Positions 1 to 6,386 of a stretch of 7,973 nucleotides of DNA are shown piece by piece (positions within the stretch are counted from its first letter, which is position 1; each line of letters opens with the position of its first letter). A program made the translations under genes and the position numbers. Where the stretch lies: positions 1 through 7,973 of the forward strand of contig DNDP01000129.1 in NCBI GenBank assembly GCA_003484235.1, given 5' to 3'. The DNA comes from Verrucomicrobiales bacterium (GTDB lineage: Bacteria > Verrucomicrobiota > Verrucomicrobiia > Limisphaerales > RI-55). Under the pieces are notes generated by a model. That model had not been told where the DNA came from, did no database searches, and worked only from the letters and a program-made list of their open reading frames with translations.

Positions 1-228
1 ATCGCCCGGGCGCTCATTCACCGGCCCGACCTGATCCTCGCGGACGAACCGACCGGCAACCTCGACTCCCATAACGGCGAGATCATCCTCGAACTGCTGC
101 ACGACCTGACCCGCGAGACCAACACCGCCCTCGTCCTCGTCACGCACAGCCTCGAGGCGACGCGCATCTGCCATCGCACCATCCACCTCCGGGATGGCGG
201 GATCGTGTCGGAAACCGCGCACGCCTGA
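1..228 (+). CDS. ABC transporter ATP-binding protein, MacB/LolD type (3' end only)
   Basis: This is the last 75 codons of an ABC ATPase; the start, Walker A and signature motif lie before the window. What remains starts just after the signature region with IARAL. It continues with Walker B (LILADEP, residues 11-17 of the visible part), the D-loop (GNLDS, 19-23) and the switch histidine of the H-loop (LVTHS, His49). The pattern 'ADEPTGNLDS' is typical of ATPases that serve MacB, LolCDE and FtsX-type permeases. The protein would hydrolyse ATP in the cytoplasm to drive the permease encoded immediately downstream, whose predicted start lies 4 bases after this TGA. A second stop, TAG, follows the TGA directly in the same frame. 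The family assignment is firm; the substrate is unknown. Confidence 0.93.
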   Translation: MARALIHRPDLILADEPTGNLDSHNGEIILELLHDLTRETNTALVLVTHSLEATRICHRTIHLRDGGIVSETAHA

Positions 229-232
229 TAGC

Positions 233-2887
233 ATGGAAACCGGCACAGTCAGCGGGGTGACGGGAACGCTGCTGCGCCGGATCGCGTTGCGGCATTGGCG
301 GGCGGCTCCGCGCCAGTCGGCGTTGCTGGTGTTCATCCTCGCGCTGGGGATTGCGGTCTTCTTTTCAATCCGCCTGGCCAACCGCGCGGCGGTCGCCAGC
401 TTCCAGAACTTCACCGACCTGATCACCCAGGAAAGCGACTGGCTCATCCGCGCGCCGGCCGGTTCCCTGCCGGAGCCGCTGCTCGGGGAACTGCGCGACC
501 GGTTGGGCCCCCGGCCGGTCAACATCATCCCGGTGGTGGAATCGACCGCCGCGGAACCGGTCGGCGATCCCGATGCAGCAATCGGCTCGCAGGAGACCTT
601 CCAGTTGCTGGGCGTGGACCTGATCGGCGTGCAGAACCTCGCGGGCAGCCGGCCGGGGAACCGTTCCTGGTTCGGGCAGAGGGGCGCCGACATTGCTGAA
701 CCCGATCGCAGCGATTCCTTCTGGTCCGTCTTCCGCAATCCGCGGGCCGTCTTCATCAGTGCGGCTCTCGCGAACCGGAAGCGTCTCGCGCCGGGTGACG
801 AACTGCCTCTGGTGATCAACGAACGGGTCGTCAAACTCGAGGTGGCGGGCGTCATCCCCACCACTGAAGCGGGACCGGAAGCGCCGGCGACGCTGCTGGT
901 GATGGACCTGCCGGCGGTGCAACGATTGACCGGCAATGAAGGACGTCTGAGCCGTGTTGAATTCATCGTCGCCCCGGGGCCGGACGCCAAGGAGCGGCGC
1001 GCTGAACTGGGCGAACTGCTCGGGCGCTGGAGCGACGGCCGCTGGCAGGTCTCCACGCCGGCGGACCGGCGCGAGAGCGGAGCGCTCATGACGCGCGCCT
1101 TTCGGATGAACCTGACCATCCTGTCGCTGCTTGCCCTGCTGGTGGGGCTCTACCTGATCTTTCAGGCACTGGACGGCGCGGTGGTCCGGCGCCGGGAGGA
1201 GATCGGCATCCTGCGCTCGCTCGGGGTCGGCGAAGGACTCATCCGCCGGGTCTGGCTGCTCGAGGCGGCGGTGCTGGGATTTTTGGGTGGAACGCTCGGC
1301 GTGCTGCTCGGCTGGGCCGGCGCGCAATTCTCCGTCCGGCTGGTTGGCCGCACGGTCAACGCGCTCTACTACTCCACCAGCGTCGATCACGCCCGGCTCG
1401 ATTCCGGCGAGGTGATTGCCGCGCTGCTGCTGGCTGTTGCCACCAGCCTGCTCGCGGGATGGTGGCCCGCGCGGGAAGCGGCACGGACGCCGCCGGCACA
1501 GATCCTCGTGCGGCACGCGCTCGCGCCGCCAGGCGCCACGTTCTGGCGCCGGGAATGGATTGGACTGGGGTTCGTCATGGCGGGCTTCGCGCTCGTGCTG
1601 CTGCCACCGCTGCGTTTCGCGGACGGCGGACGGTTCCCCCTGGCGGGTTATCTCGCCGGACTCTGCTGGATCGCCGGCGGCGGTGTGTTGGGTGGCGGTG
1701 TGCTGCGGCTCACGGCCCGGCGGTTGCAGCCGCTCGGCCGCTGGTTCACGACGGTGAAACTGGCCGCCACCCACCTCGTGCAGCCTTCGGGCCGCCACCG
1801 GCTCGCCGTGGCGGGACTGGTATGCGCGATCGCCATGACCGCCGGGATGGCGATCCTCGTCGCCAGCTTCGACACCACCATGCGGGGATGGATTGAGCGG
1901 ACGTTTCGGGCGGACCTTTACCTGAGCAGCAGCGGCGCGCAGAGCGCCTCCACCGACAACCGCATCACCCCGACGACCTGGAGGACGCTCGCCGCGCACC
2001 CGGCGGTCGATGCGATGAACATCGTGCAGGCCACCGAAGTCCGGCTGGACGCAGGGGCCACCATCCTCTCCGGCGCGGAACTGCAGCTCATGCATCAACG
2101 CACCCGCATGCCGTGGGTGCAGGCGCCGTTGGCCGACGACGTGTTTGCGTCCGACCGCAACTCCGCGCTGGCGCTGGTGAGCGAAAGCTTCAGCGAGCGG
2201 TTTCAACGCCGCCGGGGCGACATTGTATCCGTGCCGACACCCGGCGGCCGGGTTGAACTGACGATCGCCGGGGTCTTCGCCGACTACGGCAACGAACGCG
2301 GGTCGATCCTGGTCGAGCGCCGGCATTTCGCGGAGTGGTTTCAGGACGAGCATGCTTCCGGGTTGATGGTGTTCGTCCGGCCCGGTTTCTCTCCGGAAAC
2401 ACTGCGGGCTGAGTGGCTGGCGCAACACCCCGGGCTGCGCATCTTCAGCAACGCCCACCTGCGGGGTGAAATACTCCGCATCTTCCGGCAGACCTTCGCC
2501 ATCACCCACGCGCTCGAGGTGATCGGCGTGCTCGTGGCCGTCATCGGGCTGGGGCTGACGCTCGTCAGCGTCCTGCTCGACCGCCGTGCCGAACTGACGA
2601 CTCTCCGTGCGCTAGGACTCACGCACCGGGAGATCGCGCACGCCACCGCCTGCGAGGGGTTGGGCCTCTCGGTGGCGGGCGTCACGGTGGGAAGCGCAGT
2701 CAGCCTCGCGCTTGGCTGGATGCTGATCTTCGTCATCAACAAGCAAACCTTTGGCTGGACTCTGGAGTTCGACGTGCCGTGGCTGCAGCTGGCCGCGCTG
2801 GCCGGGCTGGTGGTCATCATCGGCACGATCGTCGCCCACTTCGTCGGCCGCTGGGGCGCGGACCTGCCAGCCGATCGGGAGGAATAA
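233..2887 (+). CDS. ABC transporter permease, FtsX/MacB-like, ten-helix type
   Basis: An 884-residue inner-membrane permease. Predicted membrane helices lie near residues 27-47, 293-313, 341-361, 392-411, 442-460, 470-490, 521-544, 761-782, 807-835 and 851-871. Two large extracytoplasmic domains, about 48-290 and 545-755, follow helices 1 and 7. Two FtsX-type modules are each marked by a coupling segment after their first helix: REEIGILRSLGV (321-332) and RAELTTLRALGL (785-796). The segment NKQTFGWTLEF (836-846) near the C-terminus is also typical. Size and layout match YbbP-like permeases, which carry two FtsX units in one chain, rather than MacB or LolC/E with one. I chose ATG 233, 4 bases after the ATPase stop. 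An ATG at 194 would overlap the ATPase and add 13 polar residues with no visible ribosome site; GTG 257 is a further option. No clear Shine-Dalgarno precedes 233, which suggests translational coupling to the ATPase gene. Such transporters usually act mechanically on envelope lipids, lipoproteins or hydrophobic compounds; the substrate here is not known. Confidence 0.92.
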   Translation: METGTVSGVTGTLLRRIALRHWRAAPRQSALLVFILALGIAVFFSIRLANRAAVASFQNFTDLITQESDWLIRAPAGSLPEPLLGELRDRLGPRPVNIIPVVESTAAEPVGDPDAAIGSQETFQLLGVDLIGVQNLAGSRPGNRSWFGQRGADIAEPDRSDSFWSVFRNPRAVFISAALANRKRLAPGDELPLVINERVVKLEVAGVIPTTEAGPEAPATLLVMDLPAVQRLTGNEGRLSRVEFIVAPGPDAKERRAELGELLGRWSDGRWQVSTPADRRESGALMTRAFRMNLTILSLLALLVGLYLIFQALDGAVVRRREEIGILRSLGVGEGLIRRVWLLEAAVLGFLGGTLGVLLGWAGAQFSVRLVGRTVNALYYSTSVDHARLDSGEVIAALLLAVATSLLAGWWPAREAARTPPAQILVRHALAPPGATFWRREWIGLGFVMAGFALVLLPPLRFADGGRFPLAGYLAGLCWIAGGGVLGGGVLRLTARRLQPLGRWFTTVKLAATHLVQPSGRHRLAVAGLVCAIAMTAGMAILVASFDTTMRGWIERTFRADLYLSSSGAQSASTDNRITPTTWRTLAAHPAVDAMNIVQATEVRLDAGATILSGAELQLMHQRTRMPWVQAPLADDVFASDRNSALALVSESFSERFQRRRGDIVSVPTPGGRVELTIAGVFADYGNERGSILVERRHFAEWFQDEHASGLMVFVRPGFSPETLRAEWLAQHPGLRIFSNAHLRGEILRIFRQTFAITHALEVIGVLVAVIGLGLTLVSVLLDRRAELTTLRALGLTHREIAHATACEGLGLSVAGVTVGSAVSLALGWMLIFVINKQTFGWTLEFDVPWLQLAALAGLVVIIGTIVAHFVGRWGADLPADREE
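2877..2882 (+). promoter_or_regulatory. Strong ribosome binding site for the lipocalin-like gene
   Basis: GGGAGG lies 8 bases before ATG 2891 and inside the last codons of the permease gene. It is a near-ideal Shine-Dalgarno sequence at good spacing. It supports 2891 as the start over the in-frame ATG at 2936, which has no comparable site. Confidence 0.8.
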
Positions 2888-2890
2888 CGG

Positions 2891-4069
2891 ATGAACTTAA
2901 CCTCAACCAACCAACACCGTTGCCCATGGCCCGTCATGCCGGCCGCCGTGCTGCTGCTGATTGCGCTGCCCTTGTCGGGCGCTTCATTCAAGCCACCGCT
3001 CCGCACCGAAGATGGCTTTGCCGTGCCGCAGCAGGGTCAGCGTTTCGAGTTTCCCCGCGATCACGGCAGCCATCCGGAGTTCAAGATCGAGTGGTGGTAC
3101 ATCACCGGTCACCTCTTTGACGGCGACGAACAACGGTATGGGTTTCAGGCGACGTTCTTCCGCCGGGCCGGACCGCGGGGACCGGCGGGCAAGTTGGAGG
3201 AGCATTCACCCCAGTTCGCCCACGACGAACTGCACCTCGCGCACATGGCGCTGACCGACGTCACCGGCAAGCAGTTCCACCACGAAGAGCGGCTCAACCG
3301 CCGGGGCTGGGACGCGGATGCCAGCACCAACACCCTTGCCTTGCACAATGGCAACTGGTCCCTGCGGCTCGGCACCAACGGCGTCGGCTCCATGGCACTG
3401 ACCGGCTCGATCCATGCCGACGCCGCCTATACGCTCGAGCTCACACCGCGAAAGCCGCTGGTGTTCTTCGGCGACGATGGCGTCTCCCGCAAGGGCGCAG
3501 CGCCCACGGCGGCCAGCCATTACCTCACCTGGACCCGGCTGGAGGTGGCAGGGCAACTGACCGTCAACGGACGCGAGCGGCCGGTTCGCGGCGAGGCGTG
3601 GATGGACCACGAGATCAGCAGCAGCCAGCTGGACGACGACCAGGCGGGCTGGGACTGGGCGAGCCTGCAGTTGAACGACGGCCGCGAGGTCATGGCCTAC
3701 CGCATGCGCAAGCTCGACGGCAGCACCGATCCGTTCTCGCGCCTGGCGTGGGTGGATGCCGAAGGCGGGCTCACGCAAGACGGCAGCGGTGAATTCACCT
3801 GGTCGGCGGCGCGCATCTGGACAAGCCCGACCACCGGAGCCGAATACCCGGTGGGCGTGACGATCACGACCAGGGATCCGGCGACCGGAAACGACGTGTC
3901 GTTCACGCTCGAACCGTTGCTGATGGATCAGGAACTGCATGGCGCCGTTGGCGGCGTGGCCTACTGGGAGGGCGCCTGCCGGGTGCGCGATGCGAGCGGC
4001 GAAGAAGTGGGCTCGGCCTATCTGGAACTGGCGGGCTACCTTGGCAGCCTGAACGCCCGCTTCAAGTAG
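2891..4069 (+). CDS. Exported CrtC/AttH-family lipocalin-like protein (often labelled carotenoid 1,2-hydratase)
   Basis: A 392-residue protein of the family that includes hydroxyneurosporene synthase CrtC and AttH, which has two lipocalin-like barrels. Family marks in order are EWWYITGHL (67-75), FQATFFR (85-91), AHMALTD (117-123), YLTWTRLEV (211-219), RGEAWMDHEISSSQL (233-247), GWDWASLQL (253-261) and YWEGACRV (358-365). The first domain spans about 40-225 and the second about 226-390. A hydrophobic stretch at 17-29 ending in SGAS looks like a signal peptide with cleavage near residue 31. The only cysteines are 11 and 363, so there is no lipobox and the protein should be soluble in the periplasm. 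It starts 3 bases after the permease stop behind a strong ribosome site. Genes of this family next to an ABC ATPase and FtsX-type permease are a recurring arrangement, and no carotenoid gene is nearby. I therefore infer a role as the periplasmic partner of the transporter, binding a hydrophobic ligand, rather than a carotenoid hydratase. The exact function is unproven. Confidence 0.9.
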   Translation: MNLTSTNQHRCPWPVMPAAVLLLIALPLSGASFKPPLRTEDGFAVPQQGQRFEFPRDHGSHPEFKIEWWYITGHLFDGDEQRYGFQATFFRRAGPRGPAGKLEEHSPQFAHDELHLAHMALTDVTGKQFHHEERLNRRGWDADASTNTLALHNGNWSLRLGTNGVGSMALTGSIHADAAYTLELTPRKPLVFFGDDGVSRKGAAPTAASHYLTWTRLEVAGQLTVNGRERPVRGEAWMDHEISSSQLDDDQAGWDWASLQLNDGREVMAYRMRKLDGSTDPFSRLAWVDAEGGLTQDGSGEFTWSAARIWTSPTTGAEYPVGVTITTRDPATGNDVSFTLEPLLMDQELHGAVGGVAYWEGACRVRDASGEEVGSAYLELAGYLGSLNARFK

Positions 4070-4078
4070 TTGGGGTCA

Positions 4079-5575
4079 TCAGCCCGCGGCCAACGACGCC
4101 GCTTCGTTTCTCCCCGAAACGGCTCCGCCAGCCAGGCGGCGGATCAGTCCGCTGAAGATCAGGCTGTGCACCGGGTACAGAAAATACCAGTAGAGCAAAC
4201 CGGTCAGGCCCTTCGGTTCGAAGAACGCCGTCTGCAGGAGCTCGGAATCGCCTCCATCCAGCTGGCGGGCCTCGAATTCCAGCCAGGCCCGGCCCGGCAC
4301 CTTCATCTCGGCGCGCAGGCGGATCAGCCGGCCGGGTTTGACCGCTTCCACCCGCCAGAAATCCAGCGAATCACCGACACGCAAATCTTCGGGATCGCGA
4401 CGGCCGCGCCGCATGCCCACGCCGCCAAAGAGCCGGTCGATCATTCCCCTCAGCTTCCAGGCCCAGTCCAGATAGAGCCAGCCACGCCGGCCGCCCAACC
4501 GCGCGAAGCTGCGATAGACTTCGCCGGCCGCCGCCTCGACGTGCAGCTGGCGCCGCTCGATGATCATCCCTTCGCGGTTGATGAGGGCCACCGGTGTGCG
4601 CACGCCCTGGCTGGAGGTCAGCGCATCCGTCCACGACGTTTCCACGCCGCGCATTTCCACCTTCTGCAGGGCCAGCCGCACGGCCGTGCCATAGTCGAGC
4701 AGTTCGATGTCCGGGAAGAGCCGTCGCGCTTCGGGGTCGCGGACGATCACCTCATTGCCCAGTCCCTTGATCAGCGGCTGGGCGATGTTCGCAGGAATCG
4801 GGGTGACCAGATGGACCCAGTAGGAAGAGAGCCGAGGGGTGAGGACGGGCACGGCGAGCAGCCGGCGTTTCAGGCCCCGCGCCGCCGCGTAGCCGGTCAT
4901 CATGCCCGCGTAGGTGAGCACGTCGCGGCCGCCGATCTCGAGGATCCGTCCAGCGCTCGCGGGTTGGTCGAGTGCAGCCACAAGATAATCAAGGACGTTG
5001 CGGATTGCGATGGGCTGAATCCGCGTGAACACCCACCGCGGGCAGATCATCACGGGCAGCCGTTCCGTCAGGTAGCGGATCATTTCAAAGGACAGACTGC
5101 CCGAACCGACAATCACGGCCGCGCGAAACTCCGTCACCGGCACTCCGGCCTCCCGAAGGGCGTCGCCGGTCTCGTGGCGGGAACGCAGGTGTGCCGAGAG
5201 ATCGGCCCGGGAATCGCCGAGCCCGCCCAGATAGATGATCCGTTCCACGCCGGCCCGTTTCGCGGCCAGCGCACAGTTGCGCGCGGCGGTCCGGTCCCGC
5301 TCCGAGAAGTCGCTTCCCCCGCCCAGACTGTGCACGAGGTAGTAGACGGCGTTGACGCCCTCCATGGCGTCAGCGAGCGAGGCCGGCTCCAGCACGTCGC
5401 CTCGGACGAGCTGCACGCGGTCGAGCCACGCGCGGCCCTGGAGCCGGTCCGGGTCGCGCACCAGACATCGCACCTGATGCCCCGCCGCCAACAGGCGTGG
5501 GACGAGGCGTCCGCCCACGTAGCCGGTGGCGCCGGTGACCAGGATTCTTCCGGAAGCTGCCGTCGAACTGTCCAT
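4079..5575 (-). CDS. Atypical SDR-family NAD(P)-binding oxidoreductase with C-terminal DUF2867 domain
   Basis: A 498-residue cytoplasmic protein with two parts. Residues 10 to about 320 form an extended or atypical short-chain dehydrogenase fold: a nucleotide-binding loop at GATGYVGG (15-22), then LVRDPDRL (38-45), RGDV (58-61), YYLVHSLG (78-85), YLGGLGD (115-121) and SRHETGDALR (132-141). The classical YxxxK catalytic pair is not seen where expected; the SRHETG segment takes that place, as is usual in this subfamily. Residues from about 340 to 485 match the DUF2867 domain, with RGWLYLDWAWKLRG (364-377), DPEDLRVGDSLDFWRV (394-409) and a hydrophobic LYWYFLYPVH (461-470). Domain pair and length fit the family. 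The substrate is unknown; NAD(P)-dependent reduction or a regulatory dinucleotide-binding role are both possible. The start is taken as ATG 5575; GTG 5578, directly before it, would add one residue. The gene faces the transporter operon with only 9 bases between the stop codons, and lies about 80 bases downstream of the P-domain gene on the same strand, so co-transcription with that gene is possible but not shown. Confidence 0.9.
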   Translation of the reverse strand: MDSSTAASGRILVTGATGYVGGRLVPRLLAAGHQVRCLVRDPDRLQGRAWLDRVQLVRGDVLEPASLADAMEGVNAVYYLVHSLGGGSDFSERDRTAARNCALAAKRAGVERIIYLGGLGDSRADLSAHLRSRHETGDALREAGVPVTEFRAAVIVGSGSLSFEMIRYLTERLPVMICPRWVFTRIQPIAIRNVLDYLVAALDQPASAGRILEIGGRDVLTYAGMMTGYAAARGLKRRLLAVPVLTPRLSSYWVHLVTPIPANIAQPLIKGLGNEVIVRDPEARRLFPDIELLDYGTAVRLALQKVEMRGVETSWTDALTSSQGVRTPVALINREGMIIERRQLHVEAAAGEVYRSFARLGGRRGWLYLDWAWKLRGMIDRLFGGVGMRRGRRDPEDLRVGDSLDFWRVEAVKPGRLIRLRAEMKVPGRAWLEFEARQLDGGDSELLQTAFFEPKGLTGLLYWYFLYPVHSLIFSGLIRRLAGGAVSGRNEAASLAAG

Positions 5576-5657
5576 CACCCGGCAGACTGCCTGTGATTTC
5601 GGGATTCGCCAAACTCCTACGGGAAAAATCGCCCACCGAACAGGCCGGACACCACCG
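5576..5657. other. Intergenic gap between P-domain and SDR genes
   Basis: About 80 bases separate the TAA of the P-domain gene from the start of the oxidoreductase gene. Apart from the 11-base palindrome at 5581-5591, I see a run of five A on the plus strand (5626-5630; T on the coding strand) preceded by only weak, 3-base stem pairings. I see no clear -35/-10 pair. Whether the gap holds a terminator plus promoter or is transcribed through cannot be decided by eye. Confidence 0.4.
5581..5591. repeat. Perfect 11-base inverted repeat just upstream of the SDR gene
   Basis: GGCAGACTGCC is a perfect palindrome of two 5-base arms around one central base. It sits 5 bases upstream of ATG 5575 of the oxidoreductase gene, where the ribosome site should be. 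No clear Shine-Dalgarno is seen otherwise. It could be a small operator or a translation-blocking element, but arms this short also occur by chance in GC-rich DNA. Confidence 0.3.
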
Positions 5658-6386
5658 TTACTTCACCGCTCTTCGGCGGCGCCACGCCACGAAGCCACCG
5701 ACCGTCAGACCCAATGAAAGCAGGGTGATCGTGCCGGGCTCCGGCACCTGTGGCATCGCCATGATCTCGAGCCCCCAGCCCGTCATGGTCGTCTGCCCGC
5801 CACCCGCGGAAACGTCCGCCACAAACAGCGTCCATTGGCCGTTGGGATCGAACCCGGTGAACCGGCTGAAATCCTGCGAGGTCGAGGCGCTGTCAAACAG
5901 CGCCGGTGGCGACAGCGGGTCGATGGCCCGTCCGTCCGGCCGCCAGGTGCCGGTCAGTCGGCCGGAGCCGTCAAACCCGGGCGAGAAATCCTGGTAAAAG
6001 TGGACGTTGTTGGCGCCCGCTGCGCTCAGCGTGATGCTGAAGCCGGCATCCGCGTAGCCAAACACGTCACCGTTGGACTCACCGACACCGACGCGGTTCA
6101 GCAGCACCGCCGATTCGCCGCCGAAGGAGAGGTACGCGTAAAGGTCGCCGTTGTAGCCGCCGGACAGCTCGAGGGTGACGCGGATGTCGGTGACGTTCCA
6201 CGAACCGGCCGCACCCGCCACCGTGCGGGTATCGCTCCAGCCGTTGAGGCTGCCATCGGGAATGGCGCCGCCGCCTTGGAAGCCGGTGTTGAACGTCTCC
6301 GAGAAATAGACCTGGCCGGCCGCAGGGAGCAGCGTTCCGACGCAGAGCAAGGACACCCAAACCAGCCTGGAGGAGTTCGTTTTCAC
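5658..6386 (-). CDS. Secreted P-domain protein with PEP-CTERM sorting signal
   Basis: A 242-residue exported protein. Residues 1-24 form a signal peptide: Lys2 and Arg7, a hydrophobic core at about 9-20, and PAAG before the likely cut. An 'IPDGSLNGWSDTRTV' segment (42-56) leads into a P/Homo B domain of the proprotein convertase type (about 62-208). Its marks are VTDIRVTLELSGGYNGDL (65-82), LLNRVG (95-100), GTWRPDGR (146-153), FDPNGQWTLFVADVSAG (179-195) and MTGWGLEI (201-208). The C-terminus is a textbook PEP-CTERM signal: VPEPGT (214-219), a hydrophobic helix (about 220-234), then RRRR (236-239). PEP-CTERM proteins are processed and anchored or released by an exosortase, which is not encoded in the window. 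No protease domain is present, so this is a stand-alone P domain, probably structural or binding. The start is GTG 6386, directly after the stop of the upstream gene in the same frame, with GGGGAG 11 bases before it. The signal peptide begins right there, which supports this start. Confidence 0.9.
   Translation of the reverse strand: MKTNSSRLVWVSLLCVGTLLPAAGQVYFSETFNTGFQGGGAIPDGSLNGWSDTRTVAGAAGSWNVTDIRVTLELSGGYNGDLYAYLSFGGESAVLLNRVGVGESNGDVFGYADAGFSITLSAAGANNVHFYQDFSPGFDGSGRLTGTWRPDGRAIDPLSPPALFDSASTSQDFSRFTGFDPNGQWTLFVADVSAGGGQTTMTGWGLEIMAMPQVPEPGTITLLSLGLTVGGFVAWRRRRAVK

Noticed and set aside
194..232. Earlier ATG start (194) for the permease
   Set aside because: It would overlap the ATPase gene by 35 bases, adds a polar non-homologous leader and has no ribosome site. 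ATG 233 after the ATPase stop fits the operon better.
365..2509. Open frame of 714 codons on the minus strand opposite the permease gene
   Set aside because: It is rich in Arg, Gly, Pro, His and Gln with no domain or membrane pattern. It mirrors the codon structure of the clearly real permease on the other strand, a usual artefact in GC-rich DNA.
3206..3940. Open frame of 244 codons on the minus strand within the lipocalin-like gene
   Set aside because: It is fully nested in a well-supported gene, has low-complexity Arg/Ala/Val-rich sequence and shows no start signal.
2891..4069. Annotation as a true carotenoid 1,2-hydratase (crtC)
   Set aside because: There are no carotenoid genes nearby. 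The protein has a signal peptide and sits in a transporter operon, so the enzyme name would over-interpret family similarity.
4070..5596. Open frame of 508 codons on the plus strand opposite the SDR gene
   Set aside because: The translation has the His/Gln/Asp/Pro-rich composition of an antisense shadow and no recognisable motif. The minus-strand gene has a full Rossmann and DUF2867 signature across the same bases.
5615..5657. Possible intrinsic terminator after the P-domain gene (T-run on the minus strand)
   Set aside because: Five T's are present, but the preceding sequence gives only 3-base stems, too weak to call a terminator.
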